In this document: piece by piece, positions 28,436 through 37,187 of the stretch
Layout of the letters: each line of letters starts with the position of its first letter
Numbering within the stretch: position 1 is the stretch's first letter
Assembly (NCBI RefSeq): GCF_024398035.1
Contig: NZ_CP073748.1
Location: 301,501 to 365,500 of the forward strand
From: Kordiimonas sp. SCSIO 12603
GTDB taxonomy: Bacteria > Pseudomonadota > Alphaproteobacteria > Sphingomonadales > Kordiimonadaceae
Length of the DNA stretch: 64,000 nucleotides
Direction of reading: 5' to 3'
Made by a program: the position numbers and the translations under genes
The notes under the pieces: model-generated
What the model was told of the DNA's origin: nothing
The model's database searches: none
What the model saw: the letters and a program-made list of their open reading frames with translations, nothing else

Positions 28436-29617
28436 CTATTTTTTATCAGAGGATGCAAGCTGACGGATCGCTGAATCAAGCGCCGCCTTTCCAGTGTTTG
28501 CGCATCCCAACGCTTCAACACCACCACCGCTTTTGCGGCGAGCCAAAACTAAGCAGAATTCATCATCGGGGTTTATATCCTTAAGTGGTTTCGCTTTTTT
28601 CTGCCTTAAAACTTCAATCGCTTCTTGTTGGCGATTATGTGCTGGTGTTCCAGATTTTTGGCGTTTGTACTCACGTTCTTCCTGAACGCAACCCTTAATG
28701 CCGCCTGGTACACCTAAAAGATACTCAACAAACCCAGTGCTCGAAATTCCGCTACGGCTGGCACAAGATATTGCCGCTGCATATTCTGTTATACGGGTCT
28801 TATCATACCCTTTACCAAACACAAGCTTCAGCGCTGGGGTATAGGGGGCACGAGCTTGTTGTTTCAGTCCCGCTTCAGCAAGAACTGCAGCAAAAACATC
28901 AGAGTCAGCCACCGATTGTTCATAAAGCCGGTAGGCCTGCGCCAACACTTCATAAAGCCCAATTCGATTTTGCTGATCTTTATGGGAGATAGAACCAGCT
29001 TGCTCCGCATACTCTATAATCATCCCGTCAAAGGCGGATGTGTCCACAGCTTGCGGTATCTCTTCCGAAAGGACATCCTCCGCTAAAAAAGCAGGGTTTT
29101 GGTCTATAACTTCTTCCGCTGTCTTTTTACGGAAACTAGCTGTTACCATAATAAAGTTTGGTTGCAGTCCATCACTGGAGAAAGGTAGCATCATGCCGCG
29201 GCATTCAGTGTCTTCTTCGAGAAATTCGAATTCGGCTGCTTTTCGTCGGCCTTCTTCTTCTGCAAACTGTTCAATCATTGCAACAGAGAAACCGCAATCG
29301 GGGAAATCCTCTAAATATGCACCAACCTTGATAGGTGCTGCGATAAGGGATTGAATAACATCCCCAACAAAACGTACCACAACACCGCGATTATTAAATT
29401 CAAGCAGCAAACTGTTTGACTTAAAAGGTGCTAGATCTTCAGCGCGCAAATCAGAGAAAAGGGGGTAAGTGCGTTCACCCTTAAGGGAAAGCCAATAATC
29501 AAAAGACCTGAGATGTAAGCGCCGCTCAATTGAGACTTCTGCACCTGCTTCAAAGTTGTCTTGCACACCATCGATTGGCGTATCGGTAATATTATTATCA
29601 GCTTCTGAGGCTTCCAT
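28436..29617 (-). CDS. PAS-like protein upstream of GDH
   Basis: A 393-residue cytosolic protein. Residues about 30-165 resemble the alphaproteobacterial PAS_5-type domain (FDYWLSLKGERTYPLFSDLRA, LLEFNNRGVVVRFVGDVIQS, RGMMLPFSSDG). The remaining region (about 215-390) I do not recognise; it includes a helical stretch (GLYEVLAQAYRLYEQSVADS) and a basic segment (RQKKAKPLKDI). The stop lies 5 bp before the GDH start, indicating coupling. It might be a sensor that tunes the operon, but there is no visible output domain. Confidence 0.7.
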   Translation of the reverse strand: MEASEADNNITDTPIDGVQDNFEAGAEVSIERRLHLRSFDYWLSLKGERTYPLFSDLRAEDLAPFKSNSLLLEFNNRGVVVRFVGDVIQSLIAAPIKVGAYLEDFPDCGFSVAMIEQFAEEEGRRKAAEFEFLEEDTECRGMMLPFSSDGLQPNFIMVTASFRKKTAEEVIDQNPAFLAEDVLSEEIPQAVDTSAFDGMIIEYAEQAGSISHKDQQNRIGLYEVLAQAYRLYEQSVADSDVFAAVLAEAGLKQQARAPYTPALKLVFGKGYDKTRITEYAAAISCASRSGISSTGFVEYLLGVPGGIKGCVQEEREYKRQKSGTPAHNRQQEAIEVLRQKKAKPLKDINPDDEFCLVLARRKSGGGVEALGCANTGKAALDSAIRQLASSDKK

Positions 29618-29833
29618 GGACCCAAACCATCTTGAACATGGACGTTTTAGTTTTTTTGTTTATCGCACCGTAACGTCATTGGAGCAAGCAAGATCGGTCA
29701 AATAAGACAACTTTTTTACTTTCAACGGAAAAAAGCTTCTATAACGCAATGAAACTGTAAAAAACCTACTTGCTCCCCCACTTTTTTTGCGCAAAATGAC
29801 AGAAAGCTCAGGAAGGGCTCGGGAGGAAATTGT

Positions 29834-31618
29834 ATGTCTTTTATACCGTGGGACAGCCTAACGGCGATGTTCTATGAACAATCAGCCAAACTTGGTGACA
29901 AGCCGCTACTCTTCAACAAGAAAGATGGGGAATGGCAATCCCTCTCGTGGAAAGAGGTTACAGATAGAGTAACTCAACTTGCCGCCGCCCTTGAAAAAAT
30001 GGGTGTGGAAGCAGGCGATAGAGTTGTTCTTGTTAGTGAAAACCGGCCAGAATTTATGATTGCTGACTTTGCAATTATGTCAATCGGTGCGATCAGTGTT
30101 CCTACTTACACCACAAACACAGCCCGCGATCATTTACACATTCTCGAAAACAGTAAAGCCAAGGCATCTATTGTTTCAACAAAAGCACTTGCTCGCACTT
30201 TCCTGAAAGCTGCCCACCAGTCTGATGATATGCAGCACTGTATCCTGATGGAAGATTATCAGATTGAGCAGCGCCTGAATGTGAAGATTTATCACTGGGA
30301 TACTGTTGTTGATGCAGAGGTGCCGAACACTGCAAAATATGCGGAAAAAGCACGTAGTGTATCCCGCGATGATGTGGCTTGCTTAATTTATACAAGCGGG
30401 ACAGGCGGCGCACCAAAAGGGGTAATGCTTCATCACGGCGCTATTCTCACCAACAGTGAAGGGGCATCCAATGTTATTCACGAGCTTGGTTTAGAAAATA
30501 ATGCATTCCTTTCGTTCCTGCCGCTTAGCCATGCTTATGAGCACACAGTGGGGCAGTGCTGGCCAATCGGTTTAGGAGCTGAAATCTGGTACGCTGAAAG
30601 CATTGAAAAGCTGGCAACAAATATGGCTGAGGCAAAACCCACAGTTATGGTGGTGGTGCCACGCCTCTTTGAAATGCTGCGCACACGCATTACCCGCACG
30701 ATCCAGAAAGAAGGCGGCACCAAAGCAAAGCTGTTCGAACGCGCTCTAGAGCTGGGCATGAAAGTACAGCGTGATAAACAAAAACTTTCGATGTTTGAAA
30801 AGCTGGAAAACTGGTTCCTTACAAGAACAGTACGCAAGAAAATCAATCAACAGTTCGGCGGGCGCCTGAAAGCACTTGTAGCAGGCGGTGCACCGCTTTC
30901 GCCTGATGTTGGGTATTTCTTCTCAAGCCTTGGTTTGCCGCTTCTTCAAGGATACGGCCAAACAGAAGCAGGGCCTGTTATTTCAGTGAACCCACCAAGC
31001 GCGCCGCGCATGCATACAGTGGGCAAAATATTCAAAGATGTTGAGGTTAAAATCGCTTCTGACGGAGAAATCCTGGTGAAGGGTGATCTTGTTATGAAGG
31101 GATACTGGCGCGATGACGACGCCACTGCTAAAACAATTGTTGATGGCTGGCTTCACACAGGCGATATCGGCCAACTGGATGATGAAGGTTACCTTGAAAT
31201 TACTGACCGGAAGAAAGATCTGATCGTAAACGATAAGGGCGATAACGTTTCACCACAGCGGATTGAAGGCATGTTAGCGCTCGAGGATGAGATATCTCAA
31301 GCCATGGTTTATGGTGACCGCCGCCCTCACCTTATTGGGCTTATTATGCCAGATGTTGAATGGATGGCAGATTGGGCGAAAAAACACAATAAACCGCGCA
31401 AGTATGAAGAATTGCAAGAAGATGCAGATTTCAAGAAAGCAATTGGCGAAGCTATTAACCGTGTAAATGGCCGACTTTCCAACATTGAAAAAGTACGGAA
31501 ATTCAGCTTGGCAACAGAAGCCTTCTCAATTGAGAATGAACAAATGACCCCAACACTTAAACTGAGGCGTCATATTGTTTGTGAAATCTATAAAGATACG
31601 CTGGAAGGTATGTATTAA
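29834..31618 (+). CDS. Long-chain fatty-acid--CoA ligase (AMP-forming)
   Basis: A 594-residue adenylate-forming enzyme that activates long-chain fatty acids with ATP and CoA. AMP-binding motif I reads LIYTSGTGGAPKGVMLHH, with Gly in place of the second Thr of the common TSGTTG. Other motifs: LPLSHAYEHTVGQ, VAGGAPLSPDVG, QGYGQTEAGPVISVN and DGWLHTGDIGQLDDEGYLEITDRKKDLIV. The length and long internal linker match the FadD15/bubblegum-type ACSL branch more than E. coli FadD. GGGAGG precedes the ATG. A strong terminator follows immediately. Confidence 0.95.
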   Translation: MSFIPWDSLTAMFYEQSAKLGDKPLLFNKKDGEWQSLSWKEVTDRVTQLAAALEKMGVEAGDRVVLVSENRPEFMIADFAIMSIGAISVPTYTTNTARDHLHILENSKAKASIVSTKALARTFLKAAHQSDDMQHCILMEDYQIEQRLNVKIYHWDTVVDAEVPNTAKYAEKARSVSRDDVACLIYTSGTGGAPKGVMLHHGAILTNSEGASNVIHELGLENNAFLSFLPLSHAYEHTVGQCWPIGLGAEIWYAESIEKLATNMAEAKPTVMVVVPRLFEMLRTRITRTIQKEGGTKAKLFERALELGMKVQRDKQKLSMFEKLENWFLTRTVRKKINQQFGGRLKALVAGGAPLSPDVGYFFSSLGLPLLQGYGQTEAGPVISVNPPSAPRMHTVGKIFKDVEVKIASDGEILVKGDLVMKGYWRDDDATAKTIVDGWLHTGDIGQLDDEGYLEITDRKKDLIVNDKGDNVSPQRIEGMLALEDEISQAMVYGDRRPHLIGLIMPDVEWMADWAKKHNKPRKYEELQEDADFKKAIGEAINRVNGRLSNIEKVRKFSLATEAFSIENEQMTPTLKLRRHIVCEIYKDTLEGMY

Positions 31619-31625
31619 AATAAAA

Positions 31626-31660
31626 GGGCGCCTAGATATACCGTTTAGGCGCCTTCTCTA
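31626..31660. terminator. Intrinsic terminator overlapping the convergent gene's stop
   Basis: GGCGCCTA (31627-31634) pairs perfectly with TAGGCGCC (31646-31653) around an 11-base loop, followed by TTCTCTAT on the plus strand and TTTTATT on the minus strand. It ends the acyl-CoA ligase transcript. The right arm also encodes the last codons and stop of the convergent PAS gene. Confidence 0.8.
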
Positions 31661-32265
31661 TATTTGGGAGAAACTTTCTGCGGCATGGTTTCTCCAGCAC
31701 TCTCACGGTCCGGCACCCCAAACCCCAAATCATAATAGCCCACCATATTGATAGACCTATGGGTTACCTGCGCTCTGTCTTCTACAGGCTCCGCGACCCA
31801 TGAAGTGTTCGACAGGAACGTTGAAGAAATTCTAAATCTAGGCTTCCCTTCTTTACAAAGGAGTGGAAAACCAAGTGTAACAGCTTCAATTAAACGGCCA
31901 TTATCCAAAACCAGTTCTTCATCTTGCCAGGTGGCACACCGTTTTTCAGAAACTTCCATAAAAAACCATGAAACAAGTTTATGCGATTCTTGAGGTAAAA
32001 TTTCCAGAACATTTGTCCCTGTTGATCTCTCACCAAAAATCGCTTCTGCCGCGGTACCAACAAGCCGTAATTTCACATGATCTGCACTTAAGATTTCATA
32101 AAGCACAATAGAAGATAAAAACGGCTTCATATGATAGGGATGAATATCAGCCTTATAGGGTATACCTTGTGCAGAACCAGTGATTAGGCTTTCCATATAG
32201 TCGGCAAAGGCTTTCAGTGTAGGATATTGGGTATATCTGTCTCTCAGTTCATTTGGTAAAGACAT
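31645..32265 (-). CDS. PAS_5-like domain protein
   Basis: A 206-residue protein. Residues about 15-165 fit the PAS_5-type domain of alphaproteobacteria (KAFADYMESLITGSAQGIPYKA, SSIVLYEILSADHVKLRLVG, IFGERSTGTNVLEILP, LDNGRLIEAVTLGFPLL). Such proteins usually lack an output domain and may sense small ligands. The C-terminal 40 residues look unstructured. It is convergent with the acyl-CoA ligase and divergent from the DUF885 lipoprotein. Confidence 0.8.
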   Translation of the reverse strand: MSLPNELRDRYTQYPTLKAFADYMESLITGSAQGIPYKADIHPYHMKPFLSSIVLYEILSADHVKLRLVGTAAEAIFGERSTGTNVLEILPQESHKLVSWFFMEVSEKRCATWQDEELVLDNGRLIEAVTLGFPLLCKEGKPRFRISSTFLSNTSWVAEPVEDRAQVTHRSINMVGYYDLGFGVPDRESAGETMPQKVSPKYREGA

Positions 32266-32382
32266 AAACTATACTTCGCATTGCACTATCACTTATTTCT
32301 GCTTAACTGTTTTCAACTCTAGTATGCAAAACAACTAAACGCTAGTGAATTACACCAAATGATAACACCAAAGGGGACATCC

Positions 32383-33696
32383 ATGCGGGGCAATAAAGTA
32401 AAAACTGCTTTAGGCGCGATCGCCATTCTGGCTTTAAGCGCCTGTGGTTCAGACGCCGCTGACACTACAGAGAACGGTGGAAAAAGTCAGATTTCAGAAC
32501 GTTATGTGAAGGCTATACTGGGTATTGGCGAACATGAAGCGGGTTATATCGATGCATATTATGGCCCCGAAGCATGGGCAGATGATGTAAAAAACAACAA
32601 AAAAAGCCTCACCGAACTTAAAAAAGAAGTCGCCAGCCTTCAGAAACTTGTTGAGGAAACAGCACCAACAGCAAAATCTAAGATTGAGAAAAAGCGTTTC
32701 ATCTTTTTAACGAAACAACTGATTGCCGCAGATGCTCGTATCCGCATGCTCGAAGGGGAGAAGTTTTCGTTTGATGAGGAAACACGCCTGCTTTTCGATG
32801 CTGTCGCTCCAAAGGTTACTAAGGAAGAACTTGAAGCCGCCCTCACAAAACTGGAAGATATAGTTGAAGGTGATGGCCCCTTAAGAGAACGCTATCTGGC
32901 CTTTACGCAGCAATATAATATCCCAGCAGATAAACTAGACGCTGTTTTTGATGCCGCCATTCAAGCCTGCAAAACTAAAACAGCTGAACATCTTGACCTG
33001 CCCCAGAACGAATCTTTCACAACCGAGTTTGTAACCGACAAACCATGGTCAGGTTATAACTGGTATCAGGGCGGCGCAAACAGCCTTATCCAGGTGAACA
33101 CTGACCTGCCAAGCCCAATGAGTGCAGCAGTAAACCTGGGTTGCCATGAAGGCTATCCCGGGCACCATGTCTATAACGCCATGCTGGAACAAAAGCTGGT
33201 AAACGAACGCGGTTGGACCGAATATTCCGTTTACCCTCTTTATAGCCCACAAAGCTTTATTGCTGAGGGCACCGCAAGTTATGGTCGCTTCATGGCCTTT
33301 CCCGGTAATGAGCAAAATGAATTTGAAAAAGCGGTTCTCTATCCACTTGCAGGCCTTAACCCCGCAAAGGGAGACAAATACCGCGATACTCTGGCCGCCC
33401 TCAAAGGCTTAAGCTACGCCCGGATTGAAGGCGCTCGCCGTTACCTGGATGGTGATTTAACCCGTGAAGAAACCATCGAATGGCTTGCGCGCTATAACCT
33501 TATCAGCCGTGAGCGCGCTGAACAAAGCCTTGATTTCATTGAAACATACCGTGGGTACGTAATTAACTACACCTTAGGTGCGGATCTCTCAAAAGCGTAC
33601 GTAGACAAGCATGGCGGCAATGATCATTCCGCCCGTTGGGACGCATATGAAAAACTGCTTTCAGAACCTTTCACGGCATCCATGATGAAAGACTAG
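32383..33696 (+). CDS. DUF885 family lipoprotein (putative metallopeptidase)
   Basis: A 437-residue protein with start at 32383, supported by AAAGGGGACATCC and a proper lipoprotein signal (residues 1-20, lipobox LSAC). DUF885 proteins carry an HExxH-like zinc site; here HEGYPGHHVYN (about residue 255) and a later EGTASYGRFM match the family. A helical domain with SALT-like periodicity precedes it (about 40-180). It should be attached to the outer membrane or inner membrane facing the periplasm. Peptide substrates are unknown. Confidence 0.85.
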   Translation: MRGNKVKTALGAIAILALSACGSDAADTTENGGKSQISERYVKAILGIGEHEAGYIDAYYGPEAWADDVKNNKKSLTELKKEVASLQKLVEETAPTAKSKIEKKRFIFLTKQLIAADARIRMLEGEKFSFDEETRLLFDAVAPKVTKEELEAALTKLEDIVEGDGPLRERYLAFTQQYNIPADKLDAVFDAAIQACKTKTAEHLDLPQNESFTTEFVTDKPWSGYNWYQGGANSLIQVNTDLPSPMSAAVNLGCHEGYPGHHVYNAMLEQKLVNERGWTEYSVYPLYSPQSFIAEGTASYGRFMAFPGNEQNEFEKAVLYPLAGLNPAKGDKYRDTLAALKGLSYARIEGARRYLDGDLTREETIEWLARYNLISRERAEQSLDFIETYRGYVINYTLGADLSKAYVDKHGGNDHSARWDAYEKLLSEPFTASMMKD

Positions 33697-33707
33697 AGAG
33701 ACAAAAG

Positions 33708-33757
33708 AACACCGTGAGCAATAGTTTCAGAGAGGTACACTATTTGCTCACGGTGTT
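33708..33757. terminator. Long hairpin between convergent DUF885 and HPP genes
   Basis: AACACCGTGAGCA-ATAGT (33708-33725) pairs with ACTAT-T-TGCTCACGGTGTT (33739-33757), an 18-bp stem with one bulged T. There is no T tract on either side. Position between convergent genes suggests a rho-assisted or bidirectional terminator. Confidence 0.6.
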
Positions 33758-33783
33758 AGTTACTGCGAGGAACGCAGCAAATC

Positions 33784-34293
33784 TTAAAACCAATAAGAGG
33801 GGTAACGCCGCGCAGGCGAAATATTGTTAAAAATCACAGCACATCCCACCAGAATGGCCGTTGAAATCAATACCGGCACCCACAAAAACTCCCAATCTGC
33901 AGCTGTAATAATAACAATAATTGGATTTGCACCCGCTGGCGGATGAACTGTTCTGGTTAGCTGCATCATGGCAATCGCAGTTGCCACCGCGAGCGCAATA
34001 GAAAGCCATCCGCCCCCCATAAAGTGAAGAAACAGCAACCCCACAAGCGATGTTAAAAGATGCCCGCCAATGATGTTACGCGGCTGTGCAAGAGGGCTAT
34101 CGGGAACCCCAAACGCAAGAACCGCACTGGCACCAAGTGGTGCCATCAATAACGGCTGGTCACAAAGTTCTGTAATAAGCGCAACAATACCAATTGCAAT
34201 AGAGCCACCCAGCCAGGAAAGAAGCACATGAGTTTTCTTTGGCCGTGGTGGTAGTTCTCCCCCACCTTTCATTTTATGGAGATAACCAATCAT
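33784..34293 (-). CDS. HPP family membrane protein
   Basis: A 169-residue integral membrane protein with about four hydrophobic segments (about 27-47, 55-72, 85-115, 130-155). The family motif TVHPPAGANPI is exact. HPP proteins include a plant plastid nitrite transporter and bacterial homologues; the bacterial substrate is not established. It begins 11 bp after the preceding gene's stop and is the last gene of the TetR-linked operon. Confidence 0.9.
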   Translation of the reverse strand: MIGYLHKMKGGGELPPRPKKTHVLLSWLGGSIAIGIVALITELCDQPLLMAPLGASAVLAFGVPDSPLAQPRNIIGGHLLTSLVGLLFLHFMGGGWLSIALAVATAIAMMQLTRTVHPPAGANPIIVIITAADWEFLWVPVLISTAILVGCAVIFNNISPARRYPSYWF

Positions 34294-34304
34294 TCCGTTA
34301 AACC

Positions 34305-36314
34305 TTATAAGTCAAGAAGTAAGCTTTCATCAGTCTCGTCTGAAACTGGCACTGCACAACAAAGCAGAATTTCGTCATTATCCACCGGATAAGCAGGCGG
34401 GGTCTCATATTGCACTCTCCCGTTCAAGCGGCGCACTGCGCAGCTCCCACACGACCCTGATCTGCAACTGAACGGCGCTTCTATTCCGTTATTTTCAGCT
34501 GCTTCAAGAAGGGTTTCCGTATTTGCATCCCAAACTATAGTTTTCTTGGAGGCAGAAAATTCCACTTTCTGCGCCCGGTAGTTTGCTGTCGGTTTGTGTT
34601 GTTGGCGCTTCAGGCTCGCGGGCCCAAACGCTTCGAAATGGATTTGCGCATCATCAATGCCTTCGGAAAGAAGAAAATCATATACTCCCTGCATAAAGCC
34701 CTGAGGGCCACACAGGTAATAATCTGCATTTTTTGGAAGGCGTTGCCGCTTCAACCAACGGCCATCCGCATATCCCGCTGATGCGCCTGGAATAGTTCTT
34801 AGATCTCTGTCCGCCGCCTCACTAAATCTTAGTGAGATTTCGGCACTTGGGTTTTCCTGTCTCCACCTGCGCATAAGCGGCAAAAATGGTGTAACTGAAG
34901 GGGTGCGAGATGCATGAATGAAGGCGATAGGAATGTCGGCGTTGGAGCCTTCAAACAGACTTTCTGCCATAGCCATCATCGGTGTGATGCCCACACCAGC
35001 TGAAAGCAATACCACAGGCGCATCTTCGCGAGCTAACGTGAAAGTCCCTGCAGGTTTGGCTGTTATAAGTGTGTCTCCGATACGGAGCTCATCATGGAGG
35101 AAACGCGAAACTGTTCCCTGTTCTTCCCGCTTAACAGTAATGCGGTACACATGTTCGTTTGGTGCGGCAGATAACGTATAAGTACGGCGCTCAAGCTTGC
35201 CGTCTACCATCAATGAAACAGGCAAGTGCTGCCCTGGCGCATAAGGCAGAGCATTACCCGCTTCCGGCTTCAGGTAAAAGCTTTTAATGCCATCCGCTTC
35301 TTCAACAATATCCATCACTTCGCTGTAGACCTGATCACCGCGGAGCGCAGGCAGTGCGCCGGTTCGGCTCCACCGTGCCTGATACGGCACAAAAGGAGAC
35401 ATCTGGGGGGTAGTGAATGTATAAGGCACAGCCTTTTTGTGTCTGATTACGCGGCGCGGGGTAATACGCACATATTTAAGCGCCTCATCATAGTGATACG
35501 GACTATCCTCAGGTAGTATCATCTCTGCATGCCCAGACAGCTGCAATATGTCTCTGCTCTCAAAATCAATGAACAACAGGCCAGCCTGCGGGTTTGCGTG
35601 GATGTTACCAAGTGTGTTGTAAATATTGTTACCGGAGAAATCAGGGAACAGGATGGAACCGTCTTTCAAAACCTTCACAAACCCGGCTTCACCACCACGG
35701 TGAGACATATCCACACCGTGCTTTTCATCCTGCCCTAAATCGCCCGAAGCTGACGCAATGAAGAAAGTATCAGCACGTTCAACCAGCGCTTTGTCACTCT
35801 CACTAAGTACATCACCTAGTTGAGAGACAACCTTATCCTGCACATATCCTTCAACAGGCCGTATTTCACGGCCCTGAATATACTGAGGGCAATTTCCGAA
35901 AGACTGTGTCACTTCAATAGAGAAATCACCGTCTCTCACAAGAGAAATTCGCCCGTTTACCCGGTTCCGGCGGCGGGTGTGAAACTGGATGCCAATCATG
36001 CCCACTTCAGAGCCTTCTGTGAGGGAGGAGAATAAGGGGTCTTTCTCCAAGGGACCAGCGCTGATAGTGAGCATGGTTGGCGAGGGGGACTGGACAAATC
36101 CAATTTCGCCCCAGAGAACAGAAGCCCAAGGAGCTCCATCTTTATCCACTGAGGCCATAAAAAAGTAAGGAAGGGCCGTATAGAAATCACGGTGTTGATC
36201 GGGCATAAAACGCCTGATCATGCGAGGAGCATACGCCTGCACCGCTTCTCGAACGCCAAACTGGTCCTGAACAGCAAGTTCACCAGCGTGAAATGGTGTT
36301 GAAGAATTCTGCAT
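34305..36314 (-). CDS. PNPOx-like / ferredoxin reductase / [2Fe-2S] ferredoxin fusion
   Basis: A 669-residue three-part flavoprotein. Residues about 40-220 are a pyridoxamine 5'-phosphate oxidase-like split-barrel (FYTALPYFFMASVDKDGAPW, DGSILFPDFSGNNIYNTLG). Residues about 340-570 form an FNR module (RRTYTLSAAPNE for FAD, VVLLSAGVGITPMMAMAES for NAD(P)H, ADYYLCGPQGFMQGV). The C-terminal about 590-669 is a plant-type ferredoxin with CRSGSCGSCAVRRL plus a downstream Cys (ILLCCAVP). Start at the ATG with GAGGG upstream; a longer form to 36332 is possible. It probably transfers electrons from NAD(P)H to an unknown acceptor. Confidence 0.92.
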   Translation of the reverse strand: MQNSSTPFHAGELAVQDQFGVREAVQAYAPRMIRRFMPDQHRDFYTALPYFFMASVDKDGAPWASVLWGEIGFVQSPSPTMLTISAGPLEKDPLFSSLTEGSEVGMIGIQFHTRRRNRVNGRISLVRDGDFSIEVTQSFGNCPQYIQGREIRPVEGYVQDKVVSQLGDVLSESDKALVERADTFFIASASGDLGQDEKHGVDMSHRGGEAGFVKVLKDGSILFPDFSGNNIYNTLGNIHANPQAGLLFIDFESRDILQLSGHAEMILPEDSPYHYDEALKYVRITPRRVIRHKKAVPYTFTTPQMSPFVPYQARWSRTGALPALRGDQVYSEVMDIVEEADGIKSFYLKPEAGNALPYAPGQHLPVSLMVDGKLERRTYTLSAAPNEHVYRITVKREEQGTVSRFLHDELRIGDTLITAKPAGTFTLAREDAPVVLLSAGVGITPMMAMAESLFEGSNADIPIAFIHASRTPSVTPFLPLMRRWRQENPSAEISLRFSEAADRDLRTIPGASAGYADGRWLKRQRLPKNADYYLCGPQGFMQGVYDFLLSEGIDDAQIHFEAFGPASLKRQQHKPTANYRAQKVEFSASKKTIVWDANTETLLEAAENNGIEAPFSCRSGSCGSCAVRRLNGRVQYETPPAYPVDNDEILLCCAVPVSDETDESLLLDL

Positions 36315-36338
36315 GGTAAGGCCCTCCCTCAAATATGC

Positions 36339-36965
36339 TTAAGCTGCGTTTGATACGTCTGTTTTCTGCATACCAACGAAGCCTTCCAGTGCTTCGATAC
36401 GTGCAAGCCATGAGGTAACGTTCGAATAATCGGTAAGTTCCACAAGACCTTCAGGAGCGTGAGCTACGTAGCTATAAATCGCTACATCTGCGAAGGTCGG
36501 GCGACCTGCGACCAGAAATTCTTTGCCTTCGAGTTCTGCATTTAAATACGCAAGAAAAGCGTGGGCTTTTTCAATGGTTGCTGCTTGATCAAACTGAGCG
36601 CCAAAAAGGGTAATGAGGCGTGCAGAAGCCGGGCCATTTTGCAGTGGACCATTAGCCTTAGCGAACCATTTCTGAACTTCTGCCTGCCCGGCGGCATCCG
36701 CTGGCATGAAACTACCATCATCAAACTTCGCCGCTAGATAGGTTAAGATCGCTGTAGATTCTGTAACAACAGTCTCGCCGTCCACAAGAACAGGAACCTG
36801 GCTTGCTGGATTAAGCTTTTTAAACGCCTCACCACGGTGCTCACCTTCACCAAGCTTTACAGTGCGGTTTTCATATTCAACACCAAGAAGACCTAGGGCA
36901 AGTTCGGCCCGGTGCGCGTTACCCGAAAGCGGAAAACTGTAAAGAACCAAGGATGTATCAGACAT
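36339..36965 (-). CDS. Glutathione S-transferase
   Basis: A 208-residue soluble enzyme. The N-terminal thioredoxin-like domain starts LVLYSFPLSGNAHRAELAL with a catalytic-type Ser in SFPLSGNAHR, followed by the glutathione-binding NPASQVPVLVDGETVVTESTAI (VPVL and ES). The C-terminal helical domain includes FLVAGRPTFADVAIYSYVAHAPEG. The start at 36965 has GGGAGAG upstream. It is the first gene of an operon that continues into the PNPOx fusion (24 bp gap) and HPP. Two TetR-like operators lie just upstream. Confidence 0.93.
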   Translation of the reverse strand: MSDTSLVLYSFPLSGNAHRAELALGLLGVEYENRTVKLGEGEHRGEAFKKLNPASQVPVLVDGETVVTESTAILTYLAAKFDDGSFMPADAAGQAEVQKWFAKANGPLQNGPASARLITLFGAQFDQAATIEKAHAFLAYLNAELEGKEFLVAGRPTFADVAIYSYVAHAPEGLVELTDYSNVTSWLARIEALEGFVGMQKTDVSNAA

Positions 36966-36996
36966 TTTTCTCTCCCAACAAAAACTGATGAACATT

Positions 36997-37033
36997 TACT
37001 GATCGGTACACATAAGAAATGTACTGATCGGTA
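36997..37033. promoter_or_regulatory. Two TetR-type operators in the GST promoter
   Basis: Two copies of TACTGATCGGTA, at 36997-37008 and 37022-37033, are 25 bp apart. The element is a near-perfect palindrome (reverse complement TACCGATCAGTA). On the minus strand a -35-like TTGACA (37044-37039) lies directly next to the second copy, which would sit in the spacer. Binding would block transcription of GST. Confidence 0.8.
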
Positions 37034-37150
37034 CACCTTGTCAAGGCAGCATTTAGATGTTTTTTCTAAAAATGCTTCAAACATCTGTTTTTATTGGATT
37101 TATTAGTATGATTTTTTGTTACTTGTGCAGATATGTACAAACTGATACTG

Positions 37151-37162
37151 TACCGATCAGTA
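37151..37162. promoter_or_regulatory. TetR-type operator at the tetR promoter
   Basis: TACCGATCAGTA, the exact reverse complement of the two copies upstream of GST. It abuts a candidate -10 (TACTGT, 37146-37151) that lies 17 bp from a -35-like TTGTGC (37123-37128), and is 25 bp before the tetR start, so autorepression is likely. Confidence 0.75.
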
Positions 37163-37187
37163 AATATTTTGAGTTAGGTTGAGTCGT

